The position numbers were made by a program, and so were the translations under genes. A stretch of 64,000 nt of DNA from Gyrodactylus bullatarudis (lineage: Eukaryota > Platyhelminthes > Monogenea > Gyrodactylidea > Gyrodactylidae), in assembly GCA_012064415.1 (NCBI GenBank), contig SSNU01000235.1:124001-188000 (forward strand), given 5' to 3'. Positions 1 through 13,300 of this stretch are shown piece after piece. The first letter of the stretch is position 1, and the number at the start of each line of letters is the position of its first letter. Below the pieces are notes generated by a model. That model was given only the letters and a program-made list of their open reading frames with translations. It had not been told where the DNA came from and ran no database searches.

Positions 1-800
1 ATTCTAAAATTATTTAAAAACTCACGTAAATTAAATTCGGATTCTAATCTCATATTGGTCACTCCAAACGTTTTGATGCCCACCGCCATCGAAATGTTTG
101 AAGTGACCGAAAAATTCTTGAATTTAAAATACATAATATTTATTACGTATCTATTGATATTTTCATGTATTGTATACCCTTATGAATGGTGACCCGAAGA
201 AAATCTACAGAATGAAATAAGTTACATGTTTTCCATACTGTACTAAAATGAAATACCTAACTAAACAAACCTACTTGTGCATGGGAAAGGAAAAAAATAC
301 TGTTTAAAGGATCTGGTTTATTTCCATAAAATTTGATTTTCATTTCCTTCGAAAGACTCACGAGATTACCTTTAATAAAAACGACAACTTATCTTAAATG
401 ACCCTAGCTTGGCTAGGGTGAAATTTTTTTTTCCGGACAACTCACGAGAGTACTAACTTTTCTGATAAAATTTAGCATTCGGATCATGTTTTGTATATTT
501 TTAAAGGGTGAAAGTCATTCTACATTATTTCATTGCCCATTTTTCTCCAGATTGATGATTGTGTAGTAAAAATTCATTGAAAATTGAGAAAATTCTGAAT
601 TTTTAAAACTGAATGACATAATGATGAAGCATTTTCGATACATGCTTCAATACAAAATAATGTTTAGAACTGTAGGAATGATTTCATGAAAAGATTTCCA
701 TACAGGCAATTTTTGTTGTTTTCAAATTTTTGATGGTATAGAGTTTTTACTGAATTATATCAAAATTGATTTCTTGAAAAGCATCTACTCTTCATTAAAT

Positions 801-911
801 ATGGAATTGTCAGATTTAGACTATTTCATGTTTGAACCTTTATCTAATTGGCAAAGAGCATTGACAAGAGGAGTCCTTGAAAGATCAGGATCACATCTTC
901 TGCAGGGATAA
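801..911 (+). other. short exon-like ORF, unassigned
   Basis: An open frame of 36 codons from ATG 801 to TAA 909-911. It is less AT-rich than its surroundings and has an ordinary-looking amino acid mix (it includes SNWQRALTRGVLERSGSH). It could be an exon of the gene that continues at 1357 or of an upstream gene, but no good splice donor follows it. I do not recognise the peptide. The flanks (1-800, 912-1356) show only AT-rich sequence. Confidence 0.2.
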
Positions 912-1356
912 CAGATTTATTTTTTTAAAAAAAGAATCAAGAATTTAACGTTAATTTTTATTGCTTGATAAATTTGTATTTCATAATTAAATTGAATTTG
1001 CTATCAGATTATGGCTCGGACAAGTGATATCAAAATTTCATCTACCTCTAATACTTATTGTAAATGTAGAAAAGTAAGAATTCTCTATAGCACCCAAAAA
1101 TCCGCCAATTTCGGAATTATAACTCTAAAAATGATTCATACGTAAATTGTAATAGTTTGATGAATTTAAAATTTAATAGTGTATATAAATTTCCGTCTTT
1201 CGATTATAATCCAAGCTTTCAATTTCTCAAATATTTTCTCGGAACTCTTATTTATCATGATTAATTCAAGTAGTTAGATTTTGAGTACCGTCATTGTCCA
1301 AAAAGTATTGAATTCCATTGTACATTGTTCCTTAATTTATTTCTCTCTAATTCTAG

Positions 1357-4300
1357 AGATGAAATATTTGCCAACAGAACTAGTGGACAGGATTAAAGCA
1401 TACCTCAGTTACACACAGAACAGTAAAAAGGATAACAAAACTACAGCATCATCTGAGGAGGATAATAGCAATTCAAAGAATTCTACTCATTGCATTCACG
1501 AGAAAGTTGACGCCTATTCAGATAAAGTGAGATTTTTCTCTCAAAAAAATTAAAGAGTTGAAATTTTAATTTGCTTCTGTATGCTCAATTTATTTATTTC
1601 TCCTATCAACACTTTGCATTCTCACGAATGAGACTTGAGAAAATACTCCCCATGAGTTTAAAATCTTTTCTTCTCATTTTTAGACTATTAAATTAACTAG
1701 AATATGAAGTTGAGAATCGAGAAAATTTTATTGATTTCAAAATGTAAGAGGGATCAAATTTTAACGGCAATAATCGGTTTTTTTGTCTAATTTTTAGCCT
1801 GTAAAAACTTTTTCCCACTATAGAACAAAATGGATAGTCTCCACAAGATAAACCTGATGAATAAAGTAGATTTATTGGTTAGAAACTGGTTAATTGCACA
1901 AGACATGATGATTTTATTGCTATTTTCTTTCGAATTCGATTGCTTTTCACAATTTAATAATTTCCAATCTCTCCTTTTTGGCTTTCTTCCTCGTTATTCT
2001 TCTCCTACTCTTCAACAATTTTCTGAATTATCCTTTATTATTGTCTACCTTGTTTTTTCCTATATATATTTTTGCTAGGTGAAATAAAACTAACACCAAG
2101 AGGCATCTATTGCAATAAAAGTAATCTTTTCTATACACACCAAATTAATTTTAAGCATCGTTGAATGAAGAATACAGAGCTGATAAAATCAAAAACTATG
2201 AATGATTTATCAAGCTAATTAATTAGCTTAAATTAAGATGAAAATCCCAAATAAATAAACTCAAATGATGCATGTCTAATGGTTACTAACCATTGGTTTG
2301 TTGAAAATTACACTTGAGTTATTCTTGCAAATGAAATCTCGATTTTAATCATACAGACTGTAAATTTGCTAATGTGGTCAGTTTTTCTTTTCTGAAAAAA
2401 AGCGATCTTTAGATAACTAACTTAGCTTATTGACCGTGATTTTATTTACCAAATAATTCTCAAATTAAAGATGACTTCTTCTTTACATACAGGCATACTC
2501 TTTAGTAATAAGATTCTTTCTCAAGCTCTTTCCTGAACTGACATAAATTGCACAAAAAGATATCATTTTTAAGAGTTATCGAATTTTATTTCAGCCCATT
2601 TGAATAACAAGAGAACCGTAATTGTGAAGTGTAAAACTACACCCCCATTCATTTGTGTACAGTTTTTCAATAAATAAATAACGTGGCGTTGTACTTTGAA
2701 GTTGGTCTATTAGGGTCCTGGTTTAAATTTTATTTGGACCAACTTTAATCTGATTTTAAGCTTATAAAAACAACCTCCTCCCCAATATACGATATCATTC
2801 TGATCAGAATTTATTTCTCAATCGATTGATCTAAAAATAAAAACCTTTTGAAATTTTTAGACAAAAATTTATACCAGGATCCTAATAGACCTACTTCAAA
2901 GTACAATGACAAGTTATATATTTATTGAAAAACTGTGTAAATACACAAATGTACACAAAATTAAATGAATGGAGGTGTAGTTTTACACTCCACAAATACG
3001 GATCTCACCTTTGATTAAAACTATAGATGCCATACTCAAGAATCAAACCTTCTCTTATTTAGAATTACGATTTTATTTATACAATATATTTATACGACTA
3101 TATATTTTTCATCAGATATTTTTGAAATACGATTATTATCTTTCCTATAATTGGTTAAGAGAGAAATCAAATTGTTTGAAAAACTATATAAACATGCTAA
3201 TCTTGAAGAAAAATTTCCATTTAAAGAAGCACACTCATGATTGTTATTTGGTGAGTGAAAGGATTCCCATTTCTATTACATAATTTTAATTTCCTCTTGT
3301 TAAATCGAAAATAAAAATTGATTCTCAAGTTTTCCTGTTAAGAAAACTTATAATATAGCTAGATCATGTCTTTCAAACGAATTTTTGAAGGAATATTGTA
3401 TTAAAAATTTTTATTTTCAAATTGTATTATATTTTCTGAATTCTTAAACGGAATCAAATTTTTCACCTTCAAAAAATCAAATTCATCACCTTTCCAATCA
3501 TAAATCTTTTTGGGGGAATTGTTCTTTATTCCCTATCGCCAAATTTCGCTACAATTCTTACATTCCGAAAAGTTTATACAGTTGAAGAATCCTGTTTCGT
3601 GCCCCCTCTGCTCGATTTATCACTCAACTTGAAATTATCTGAACCAATGAGAGGGTGTGAAAATGTTAACCAATAAAATTGTGGGACATTTTTCAAATTT
3701 CGATACAATAATTTCACTCTCTAAGCCTGAAATATGCCTGTAATTAACGATCAATGCCTATTTTGAGATAGTTCATCTTATCATTTAATTTTATTGACTA
3801 ATGATTGGGAAGCACAGTATTGAAGCTTCACTAAAATGTCTCATATTTTTTTCATTGGTCTAAATTTCCCTTTTTCAAGTCTCTTTTTAGATACACTAAC
3901 TTGAATTCCAGAACTAAAAAGAATTCCAAGTCTTATTTCCATGATTAAATGTTTTTAATTTTAAACCATCTATTCATTTTATTCCATCTCTACATTTCTT
4001 TCGTTTCTATATAGCCCTCTTTTTTTCATAACCAGTTAATCCTATTTCAAGTTTATTTTTCTTTGAAATCTTTAAACTAGACATATAAAATATGAAATTG
4101 ATTCACGCCTCTCAAGATTAAATTTTTTCCGATCGATATATAAATTTTAAGAATCGTTTTGTATTCAACTGAGTGTCGAAAATCCCTCATCAATATGTAA
4201 TTCAGGTTTAACTATCCTTAAATTTCCAATGAATGTAGTAAAATTAAAAAGAATTAATTTGAACTTCATCAAGAATATTTTCGTTTGGTCCTAAACTCAT

Positions 4301-7300
4301 ATATTTGAGGGATAAAAGTTATATTTCGACGGGTCTCTTTAGACTCGGTAACATTTAAATATTATTCCAATGCAAAATATTTCATGGCTTCCATTGGTCC
4401 ATTTCGTGATTTTATTCCAGCCCTCACTAGAGCAGGAGGAGGAAAAGAATTGTTCAACGGAGTAATGTTACCGGGGTAGAGTCTAAAGAGACCCGGTGAA
4501 ATATAATGTTTATCCCTCAAATATACACTAGTTTTCTTTAACATTCCTTATGAGTTTAGGACCAAACGAAAAAAGAATCAAGAATTTAACGTTATTTTCT
4601 GCATGAACAAAGTGCCCAATGAACAGATGTTTATTTTCAATGAAAATTGAATATGAATTTCACTCGTCAAGCTAAAGCCGAACGAATAAATTGATTATCT
4701 TGTATTTAGTACAATTCTCGGTTGATTATCGTAATTAGATCTTGTTAGGTTTTCAATACCTATGGGAGGTTACTTTGCAGATACGTTACATGTTAAAAGT
4801 GCTATACTGATAGAGCATATTTTAACACGATATTCACGGCTTAAATATTTTTAGATGGCTTGTTCGGACTAATAATACGGATACAAAATTTTACATTGTT
4901 AAAGTTGGATGATATTTATGAATTTTGGGAATCCATGATTCTTACAATTTTTGCATCAAGAATTCGAATTTGTTTAAATTTTTTGCTTTTATCCTTTGAA
5001 GTAAAGTAATCTATAAGAAATTATTAAAAAATTTGGATTTGGCGCCAAAATCCCTTTTTAATCAGAAGATATCGCTATTAAATTTATTTTGAAAACCTCA
5101 CCAATTTCGAGGGATTTTGAATTATCGAAATTTCATTGTTTTCTCAAGTAGTGAGAATAAGTTGAAGCATTGGAACAGATAATAATTGATTTTCTTGTCT
5201 AATGCTGATCCTAAAAGCTTCATTCCTCCACTTTCAAATAAATTTAAAAAAACTTCAGTTCAAAGTTCAAAAAATAATTTTCTCAAATTTTGAAATGATC
5301 TGGATTCCAAAATATCTTTAGTAAATTCGAATTTTGAGGTTTCAAACCTCATATCAACTAGCTTGATTTCTTCCATTGAAAATTTTTTTGTTGTAAATTA
5401 ACTTGTAAGAACCTGAATTCTGAAATTTAATAATTCAAAAGCATGCCCATTTAAATGTGAAAACAGGGATTCAATAATCTATTTTTAGGAGTAACATTTT
5501 TGCTTTAGGAGGTGTGAAAAGAGGCTAGTTTTAACATTTGGCAAATTATCATAATCTTTAAATTCAGCATCTATAATTTTATTATGGTCTGTAAAAATGT
5601 AACTTGAATTTATCATAGAAAAATTGTCAGTTGAGTTTATTCTTTGAAAAAACCTTTTTCAGATTCTGTAGTTCCAAATTCTCTTTCTTAAACAGTAACC
5701 ATTACATGCTGATTTGAATCACATGACAATTCTTCTTTGATTTATGTGGGCTACTATTCTCCGAATTCAAAAATATTTTAATTAAATTTCTCGAAAAACA
5801 TGAAATTTTAATCTTTCATCTTTATAGAAAAGAAATTGAAAAAAAATTTTCCAACTCTTTCTCTTCATGTGTTCGAGTGTGTGTTTTTGGCCTATATTCA
5901 CCGACTTGTATCATGCAAGGGGAGTGGTAGATCATTACTTTCTTAGCTTCATGAATAAGTCCACATAGAGTATTTTAAAATCATTCTGGAAAAGCTCAAA
6001 AGTTTAGTTTTTGAATAGTCAATTTCATAGTAGAAATTTGAGTAAATTTCAAAAATAACCCCAAAATCAATGCCGAAAAAACATAATCTTATTTAACTTC
6101 CCTTCAAACTCATTTAAATTAACTGAGAATGAGAATTTAGTCGGGTTTATATGCTGATAACGAATATGCAATTTTTTTCAAAATCCAACCTTTAGTCCCA
6201 AAAAATTACCATTTTTAGACCTCAAAATTTCAAGAGGTGATAACATATTTGAATAATACGGGTAGGGTTTCTCAATACGAGTTTCTTTCTTTTTTCTCTT
6301 CGATCTCTATAAGAGGTTTTTCAAAATACGTTCTTTATATTTTTTCAAAAACGAGTCATTTTTAAAAACTTATAACTTCTTAATAAACTATTGTAGCTTT
6401 ATAAGTCATAGTTCATTGAAAAGAATATTAGTTCTTCTTTCAGAAAAGTGGTCAACAAACTAATTTTAGTTATTTTAAAACAAAATCGTGGCTTGAGAAC
6501 CTGACTAGTAACCTGTCCCATAGCTATGAACTGTGACCTGAAACCAAAATACAAACATTGAATGAGTTAAAAATTCGGAACGAATCAAAAACAAAATTTG
6601 ACTTAGAATTCTATAGTTCTCGGGCTAGATCATTGGTTAAATTTATAAGCAATTCAAAATTAAAGTGCGAAATCTAAACAATATGGATTTTATTTTATAA
6701 ATATTATAGAAAGGATATATGCTATGAGTATAAACTGAAATTTGAATCAATCTTATGGAAGTAAAAGGAATACAAGAATTACTAATTTTCGACGACATTG
6801 AACTTCAAAGATACTCTTACTATAAATTGAAATTTGAGAATCTTTTGATCTTTTTTCATCCACCATCTCTTCTTTTTAATGAGCTCATGTGAAATTTATT
6901 GCACTGATGAAAATGTCCTGAAATATGGGTTTGATATATCTGGAAAATGGCACAGAAATAATAATTTTATCTTACCTTTGAAGATGATTGACTCTTAGGA
7001 GTAGATTTTTCAAATCTCCAATTTTCAGACTGGGTCAGAGTCTAATTCAGTCTCTTGAAATCATTCTATTGATGTATAAAACATTTCTCATTTTATCAGA
7101 ATATTTTCCTACCAAAGGTCTTGCTTTCTTTATGTATGTAGGATTGCAATTATTTATGTAATAAAAATATTAAAAATCAAACAGGAACCTAAAAATCTTC
7201 AGAATAACAAAGTTTACTTGTAAGTAGTCAGGCCATCATTCTGCTATTGAACGCCTAAAAATAAAACTTCGGCTCTATTATGTCACTACTTTGGAGATAT

Positions 7301-10300
7301 TTTTAATACAATTCGAAATATTTCACACAATAACTTAATAACTTTTACGGCCGGAAATTTCAAAATTACCAAAATTGAATTGACTATCCCAGTACCGAAA
7401 CGTCTGGTTATATTCCAATTGAGTATATGTTTACTAAAGTCTCATTGAAGATACCAGATCTTATCAAGTTCCTTTTACAGTAAAACATTTCTAGGCTTCT
7501 GAGAAGAAAAATGGCAAAAATCTTAGTAATTTTATTTCAAAATCTTTGTTTCTACCCAATCTATTAGGAGGTTCTGGACCATGAATCACTTGAATTCTCC
7601 TAAGATTCTGACACACAGGCTAGAAATTGAAAAATCTCTCTTGCATTTTCGAATTTCTTCCATTACCAAAGATTCTTTTTTCTTCCGTGATTGACAGCTT
7701 CATTGTTTTCCATACTCTCAGTGCTACTTGTTAAATGCAATAAACATCTTGACGGGGGTTGTATCTCCCTCTCATCAATACACCTAGAAATAATTGAAAA
7801 TATAATTCCAACCGAAATACATGTCCTTCATATATATGTAATCCTTTTTTTATCGATTGTACTGAAGTAAATCTCGATCCTTAGTTGAAGCACCCTCCAG
7901 AAAAATCATCTGTTGATGAAAAATGAAATTTCCCTTTTATGCCCATCAATAAACTAATGATGTGGTCTTCTGTTTGTTTTTTTACGAGTATTATGTAACT
8001 ATAAACATTTCATGTATGAAATTGTTATTGTCACATGTACAATGAAATACATGTGATTCTTCTAGTTTGATATAATGATGCAGTGAACATTTTGAAAGCA
8101 ACATGTAACTGGGAAATTGACATTTCTTTCACAGGAACAAAATATGACTAGAGTCTTATGCTGTAATTGATTCTATTTGATTTCAGACTATTTAGAATCA
8201 CTCTCGACAAAGCTGTGAAATCTTAAGTTTGGACACAATTTTCTAATGAAAGTGAATTTGGGTTGAAATCAAGTTAATAATAATAATATTTATTAAACAA
8301 TACATGTGTTATCTATATAAAAATTAAATAGATTCTTCAGTTTTGTGGAAATTTATAAATTATAAAGTTTTTTAAATTCTTTTTTAAATTCATCATTATC
8401 AAGAGTTTTCATCTTATGATTAAGTTTTTTAAATATGTTTTTGGCTTTGTTGAAAATTGATAGCTTTTTTAGATTGCCATATTCAGGAACATTGGAGCGT
8501 AGGCCTTGACGATTGGAGTTAGCCAGGGGTGAGAGTTTGATTAGGGTAATTGTTTTGAGTTCTCTTCTTAGCCACAAGGAGTTCTTCGTGGATTTCATTC
8601 CAGTTTGGTATGTTGATGACAAAAGGCGCGTAAATCTGTTGCATGCAGTTTGTATTTTTTTAGACCATTTGCCACATTCAGGGTTCCAGATTGCAGAACA
8701 GTATTCAATTACTGGTCTAGCATAAACTTTGAATAAAAGTAGTTTCATGCTGTCGATTTTGATGCATTTGTGAATGTGGATGAGCCGGCCAATGAATTTT
8801 TTAATAATTTCTTTATAGTGATCAACAAAATCAAGTTTCCATAAATAAGTAACCCCAAGGTCCTTAATTATAGTTTTATGGTGAATTTTATTTTGGTTGA
8901 TGTAGATATTTAAATCAGTGATCCTTGATTCATTTGGAGTCGAGTAGAATGATTTTTCTATGTTAGGGGACAATCCAAAGCTGATTAATTTGTTGATGAT
9001 TGTTGATATTTCTGAATTTATAATATTTGTGTTATAGGTACCATCAAAATCAAAGACTATTTTAAAGTCGTCAGTATATTTAAAAATTTTGAATGAGGAA
9101 GGTTGAATATCAGCAAATACAATATTGAAATGTAGAGGTCCAACTCTGGATCCTTGAGGGACTCCTGATTTGATTATTTGACTATATGATCTTTGGCCAT
9201 TGCATTCGACAAATTGATTCCTATTGATGAGATAGTTTTCGAGATAGTTTAAAAGTTTACAGCAGATACCTTGTTTATGACAGGCTTCAAGTATAGTTGG
9301 GAAGTAGACTTTATCAAAGGCCTTACTAAGGTCAATGTATACAACAACTATTTTTTTCTTTTTGCTTTTTAAGCATGAGATGTAGCTTAGAAATTGATAA
9401 AGATTAGTTTCACATGATTTACCCCTACAGAAGCCATGTTGATTGGGGTCAATTATGTTAATGTTTACAGTTTTCCTTATTTGAATAAACAGGAAGGAAT
9501 CAATGATTCTCATGAGTGTTGACAGTAACGAGGACTGTAATTTGGGACTCTAGGATTTTACAGGTAGTTTATCAATTTGCGGATTGGCGCCAACTTCTCA
9601 TTTTTTCGAATTTTGAGTTTAAAAATTTCATTGTTTTGCTAAAAGGGATTGTTCCTTCAGGATTACAATTAGATAACAAGATGGACATCTGATAATCGAA
9701 ATTTTCATGATTTTTAGTCTAATTGATTTTCTTGTCTAATCTTGATCCTGAAAAACCTTTAGCTCAAAGATCGAAAAAAGGAACATGTGGCGCCATCAAA
9801 ATTTGAAATTGATATTTTTCGTACAATACTTTTCTCTAGAATTTCTTCCTTCCAACAGTAAAAGTAGGAATTATGATCTGGATTCCCAAAAAAAAAAAAT
9901 AAAATTCTTAATGATTTCTCTTTATTCTGTTTCCAGTTGGGTCTTTGTACATCTCGAATAAGAAAAGGAGTAAATTAATTACTATTATTATAATAATTAT
10001 AGATATAGTTTTTATCACTATAATTATACACAAAAACTTCATCATAAAATAAAGTGTGTCGAAGAATTCTGTTTCTACCCACAATAGACATCTTCTTCTC
10101 TTGGTTATCTTGCTCTTGGTAAATTATGGCTCTCACCAAAATCATTACAGATCAGATTGAAAATAACAAGATGAATATTTTTTGAAAAAAACTAAGATCC
10201 ATCTAGAAATAAGCTTTTTTTGAGGTTCTTTAGGGATTTTTTGGCAAAAAGAATCAAATATAAGTTATTTTTTACGTTAGATCACTGAAAATATTTATCA

Positions 10301-13300
10301 TTTTCTAGCTATTTCATGTTGGCCAGACAAAACATCCAATACAAAATACTCTGAATAATTTAATTAGTTAAGACTATCATTATAATGATAATTATCTGAT
10401 CAACTCTTGCTTATTTTATCCTGGCAATTGTTTATTCTAATTTGCTAATTATTAAAGATGGAAATTTATTTTTACGAAATTTTCAATTCTTTTATCAAAA
10501 ATTCAAAGTTGATCGAGATATTTTGGAATCTAGACCACAAGATCCATTTTTATCATATGGAGAAAAAATTTTTGAATGAATCAGTTCCTAAGGAAATACA
10601 TGATTCTTTCTCATGTTTGCAATTATTTGTCATGGGCTTTGTGAGGAAATCTATCCTTGATGCTCAAGAATTTTGATTTTATAATTCTCGTGAAAATTCT
10701 AGCAAAAAATAAAAAATAGTATTTCACTGCCCTAGATATTTGATGTTAAACTTGCACGAAATTTCGCAAAATTACTTGAATCGCCCATCGATATGAGAAA
10801 TCTAATCTTTAATGATTTAAATATAATCCCACCAAATTTCGCTTGGAAATACCTTTCCATGCTTCTGAAATAAGAATTTAGAAATATTTGAAAGAAAAAT
10901 ATTTTTAACCAAATGCGCATTTCTCAAAGGATCATCAGTGGAAGAATAAGAATTTTGAAAATTTTCAAATTTAAAACGTTTTTAATGTTTTATATTTATA
11001 ATTTTAACTTGAAATCCCATTATTTCTTACGAAAATTTGCAAAAATAACTTAAATCCCTAAAAAAAAATTTTTTCAATAGTTCAAAACGAAATTTCTCAT
11101 GAATATTACAATTCTTATCAGTCAAAGAACATTTTTTAATTTTCACAATTTTGTTTATCTTATTCCAGAAGCATGGAAATGTATTTCGAAGCGAAATTTG
11201 GCGGGATTATATTTAAATCATTAAAGATTAGATTTCCCATATCGATGGGCGATTCAAGTAATTTTGCAAAATTTCGTCCAAGTCAGGTCCCATGGGTCAG
11301 ATCTGGTCGAATGATCTCATTTTTTTCTTCTTCTTCAATAAAGCAAAAAATATTCCCTTTCTTTTAGATGAATAGATAATAATTCATTTTAGATGACATT
11401 TATCAACCTCCACACCCTATACAATGTAATACGCAAGAACAATAAACTATGAGGCAAACTTGTTATAACTTATCTCATTCATTTTCTGTTATTTCTTACC
11501 TTCCTATAGTATTTTTATGCATGCCCTATTTCAAGAGATTTTTCTTGTGCAAGGAAGTTCTTTCTATCTCTCTCTCTCTTTAAAGTCATTTATTGTTTCA
11601 AATTTACATCTTGGCCTATCCCTTGTCAGTGTGCTTTCTTTATTGATTTGCCAACGAATCTTTCTCTCAATCTGTATTTATTGAACATTTTAGTTATTGA
11701 TTTCTTCTTCTTTTCTCTGCTGATAACTAATACAGTGTATTCTGTATTATTCTTTTTTAGTTTTTTGTCCATTGTAAACTGTATATTTATAGATCATATT
11801 TTATTAGAAAACAATTCTAATGTATCAATATGAGTTAAACGTGAACTTTACCTATTTACTTCTCTCTATCTCTCTTGTCGGTGCACCATTTTATAAATTT
11901 TTCTTGTTAAATTGTTTCATTTAGAGAGTAGTTTCAAATTCCACATCAACCTTAAGTTATCCATCGATCTAGGAAAAAGAAGTTGATAGTTCATAGGAAT
12001 AGTTTGGTTCCCCCTCAGAGAATTTTTGGTGATGTTTACTCTTGGTTTATTTCTATCACCGAGAGCAATTCATTATTTTTTAGAGGTATTTGCCAAATTA
12101 AATTGATTTAAATTTATATAAATACAAATCGGTATAGTCCTGGATGAAAATACTCATGAAAAATCTTGAGTAGCTATCAAAAGCGAATTTTTTTAACTAC
12201 GGGTGAGAACCGTATTTGTGGAGAGTAAAATTACACCTCCATTCATTTAAATTTGTGTATTTTCACAGTTTTTCAATATATAAATAACTTTTCATTGTGC
12301 TTTGAAGCAGGTCTATTAGGGTCCTGGTATAAATTTTTGTCTAAAAATTTCAAAAGGTTTTTATTTTTAGATCAATCGATTGAGAAATAAATTCTGATCA
12401 GAATGATATCGTGTATTGGGGAGGAGGTTGTTTTTATAAGATTAAAGTTGGTCCGAATAACTTTTCTACATTTTTCATGTCGATTTTAGTGTCAAATGAA
12501 AGAGGATAATTAAAGGTGACTAATACATTTCTAAATTTAACTTTTAACAGTTTCCAAAATACAAAAAAATCGATATGGGGTTTTTCTTGATTTGTTTTCA
12601 CTAGATTTTGTGTATGAGAATGTTCAGTGAACATTGCTCCCCCCAAAGAATATAAAATAAACCTTGAAATGGAAAAACTATTGTGTCCCCCTTACAAGTA
12701 GTCACGATTTATAAAAGAGACTTTTGAGGGGTAGAAATTAGGGGGATAACTTTTAAGCAGTTATCAAAAAGAGAGTAATCTACCTCGAATATCACCTGCT
12801 TTATCTGACACCTATTGTTTTTGACCTTTTTACTCACCCTACCTATTGTTTTTGTAATTTTATTTAAAAATCTTCATTCCATTCTATAGATAGAACTTAG
12901 TGAATAAACTTTTGTACATGTCAAAGATTTTCAATTTCACATCAATTATTGTGATTGAATTCAATGATTTAAACAAAAGCTCTGAATCTAATCTAAATTT
13001 CCAAAACGCCATTGATTTTAAGTGCATTGGTTAGCAAAAAAACGTGTGTAAGATATTCTGTATTAATTCAAGTTAATATTTTACTCAGTTAGCATATGGC
13101 CAAAGAATAGAATAGACAATCTTTACTGAACATCTGGATTAGATTCGTCGAAAAATAAGGACCAATCAGAGTTTCAAGAAGTTTTAAGAACTGTCATTAT
13201 ATTTTCAGCAGAAAACTTTGAGTTCCAAGTATAAAAAAACCACATTCTACTTTTCAATTGCTAATAATTCCAAGACTATACCCATGTCTAGAATTTTATC

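Noticed and set aside
10732..11367. Two short frames encoding nearly the same peptide on opposite strands
   Set aside because: They are translations of the two arms of one inverted repeat, with no start context or homology.
11648..11833. 61-codon Phe/Leu-rich frame that looks like a membrane peptide
   Set aside because: Composition is what AT-rich non-coding DNA gives; no splice or homology support.
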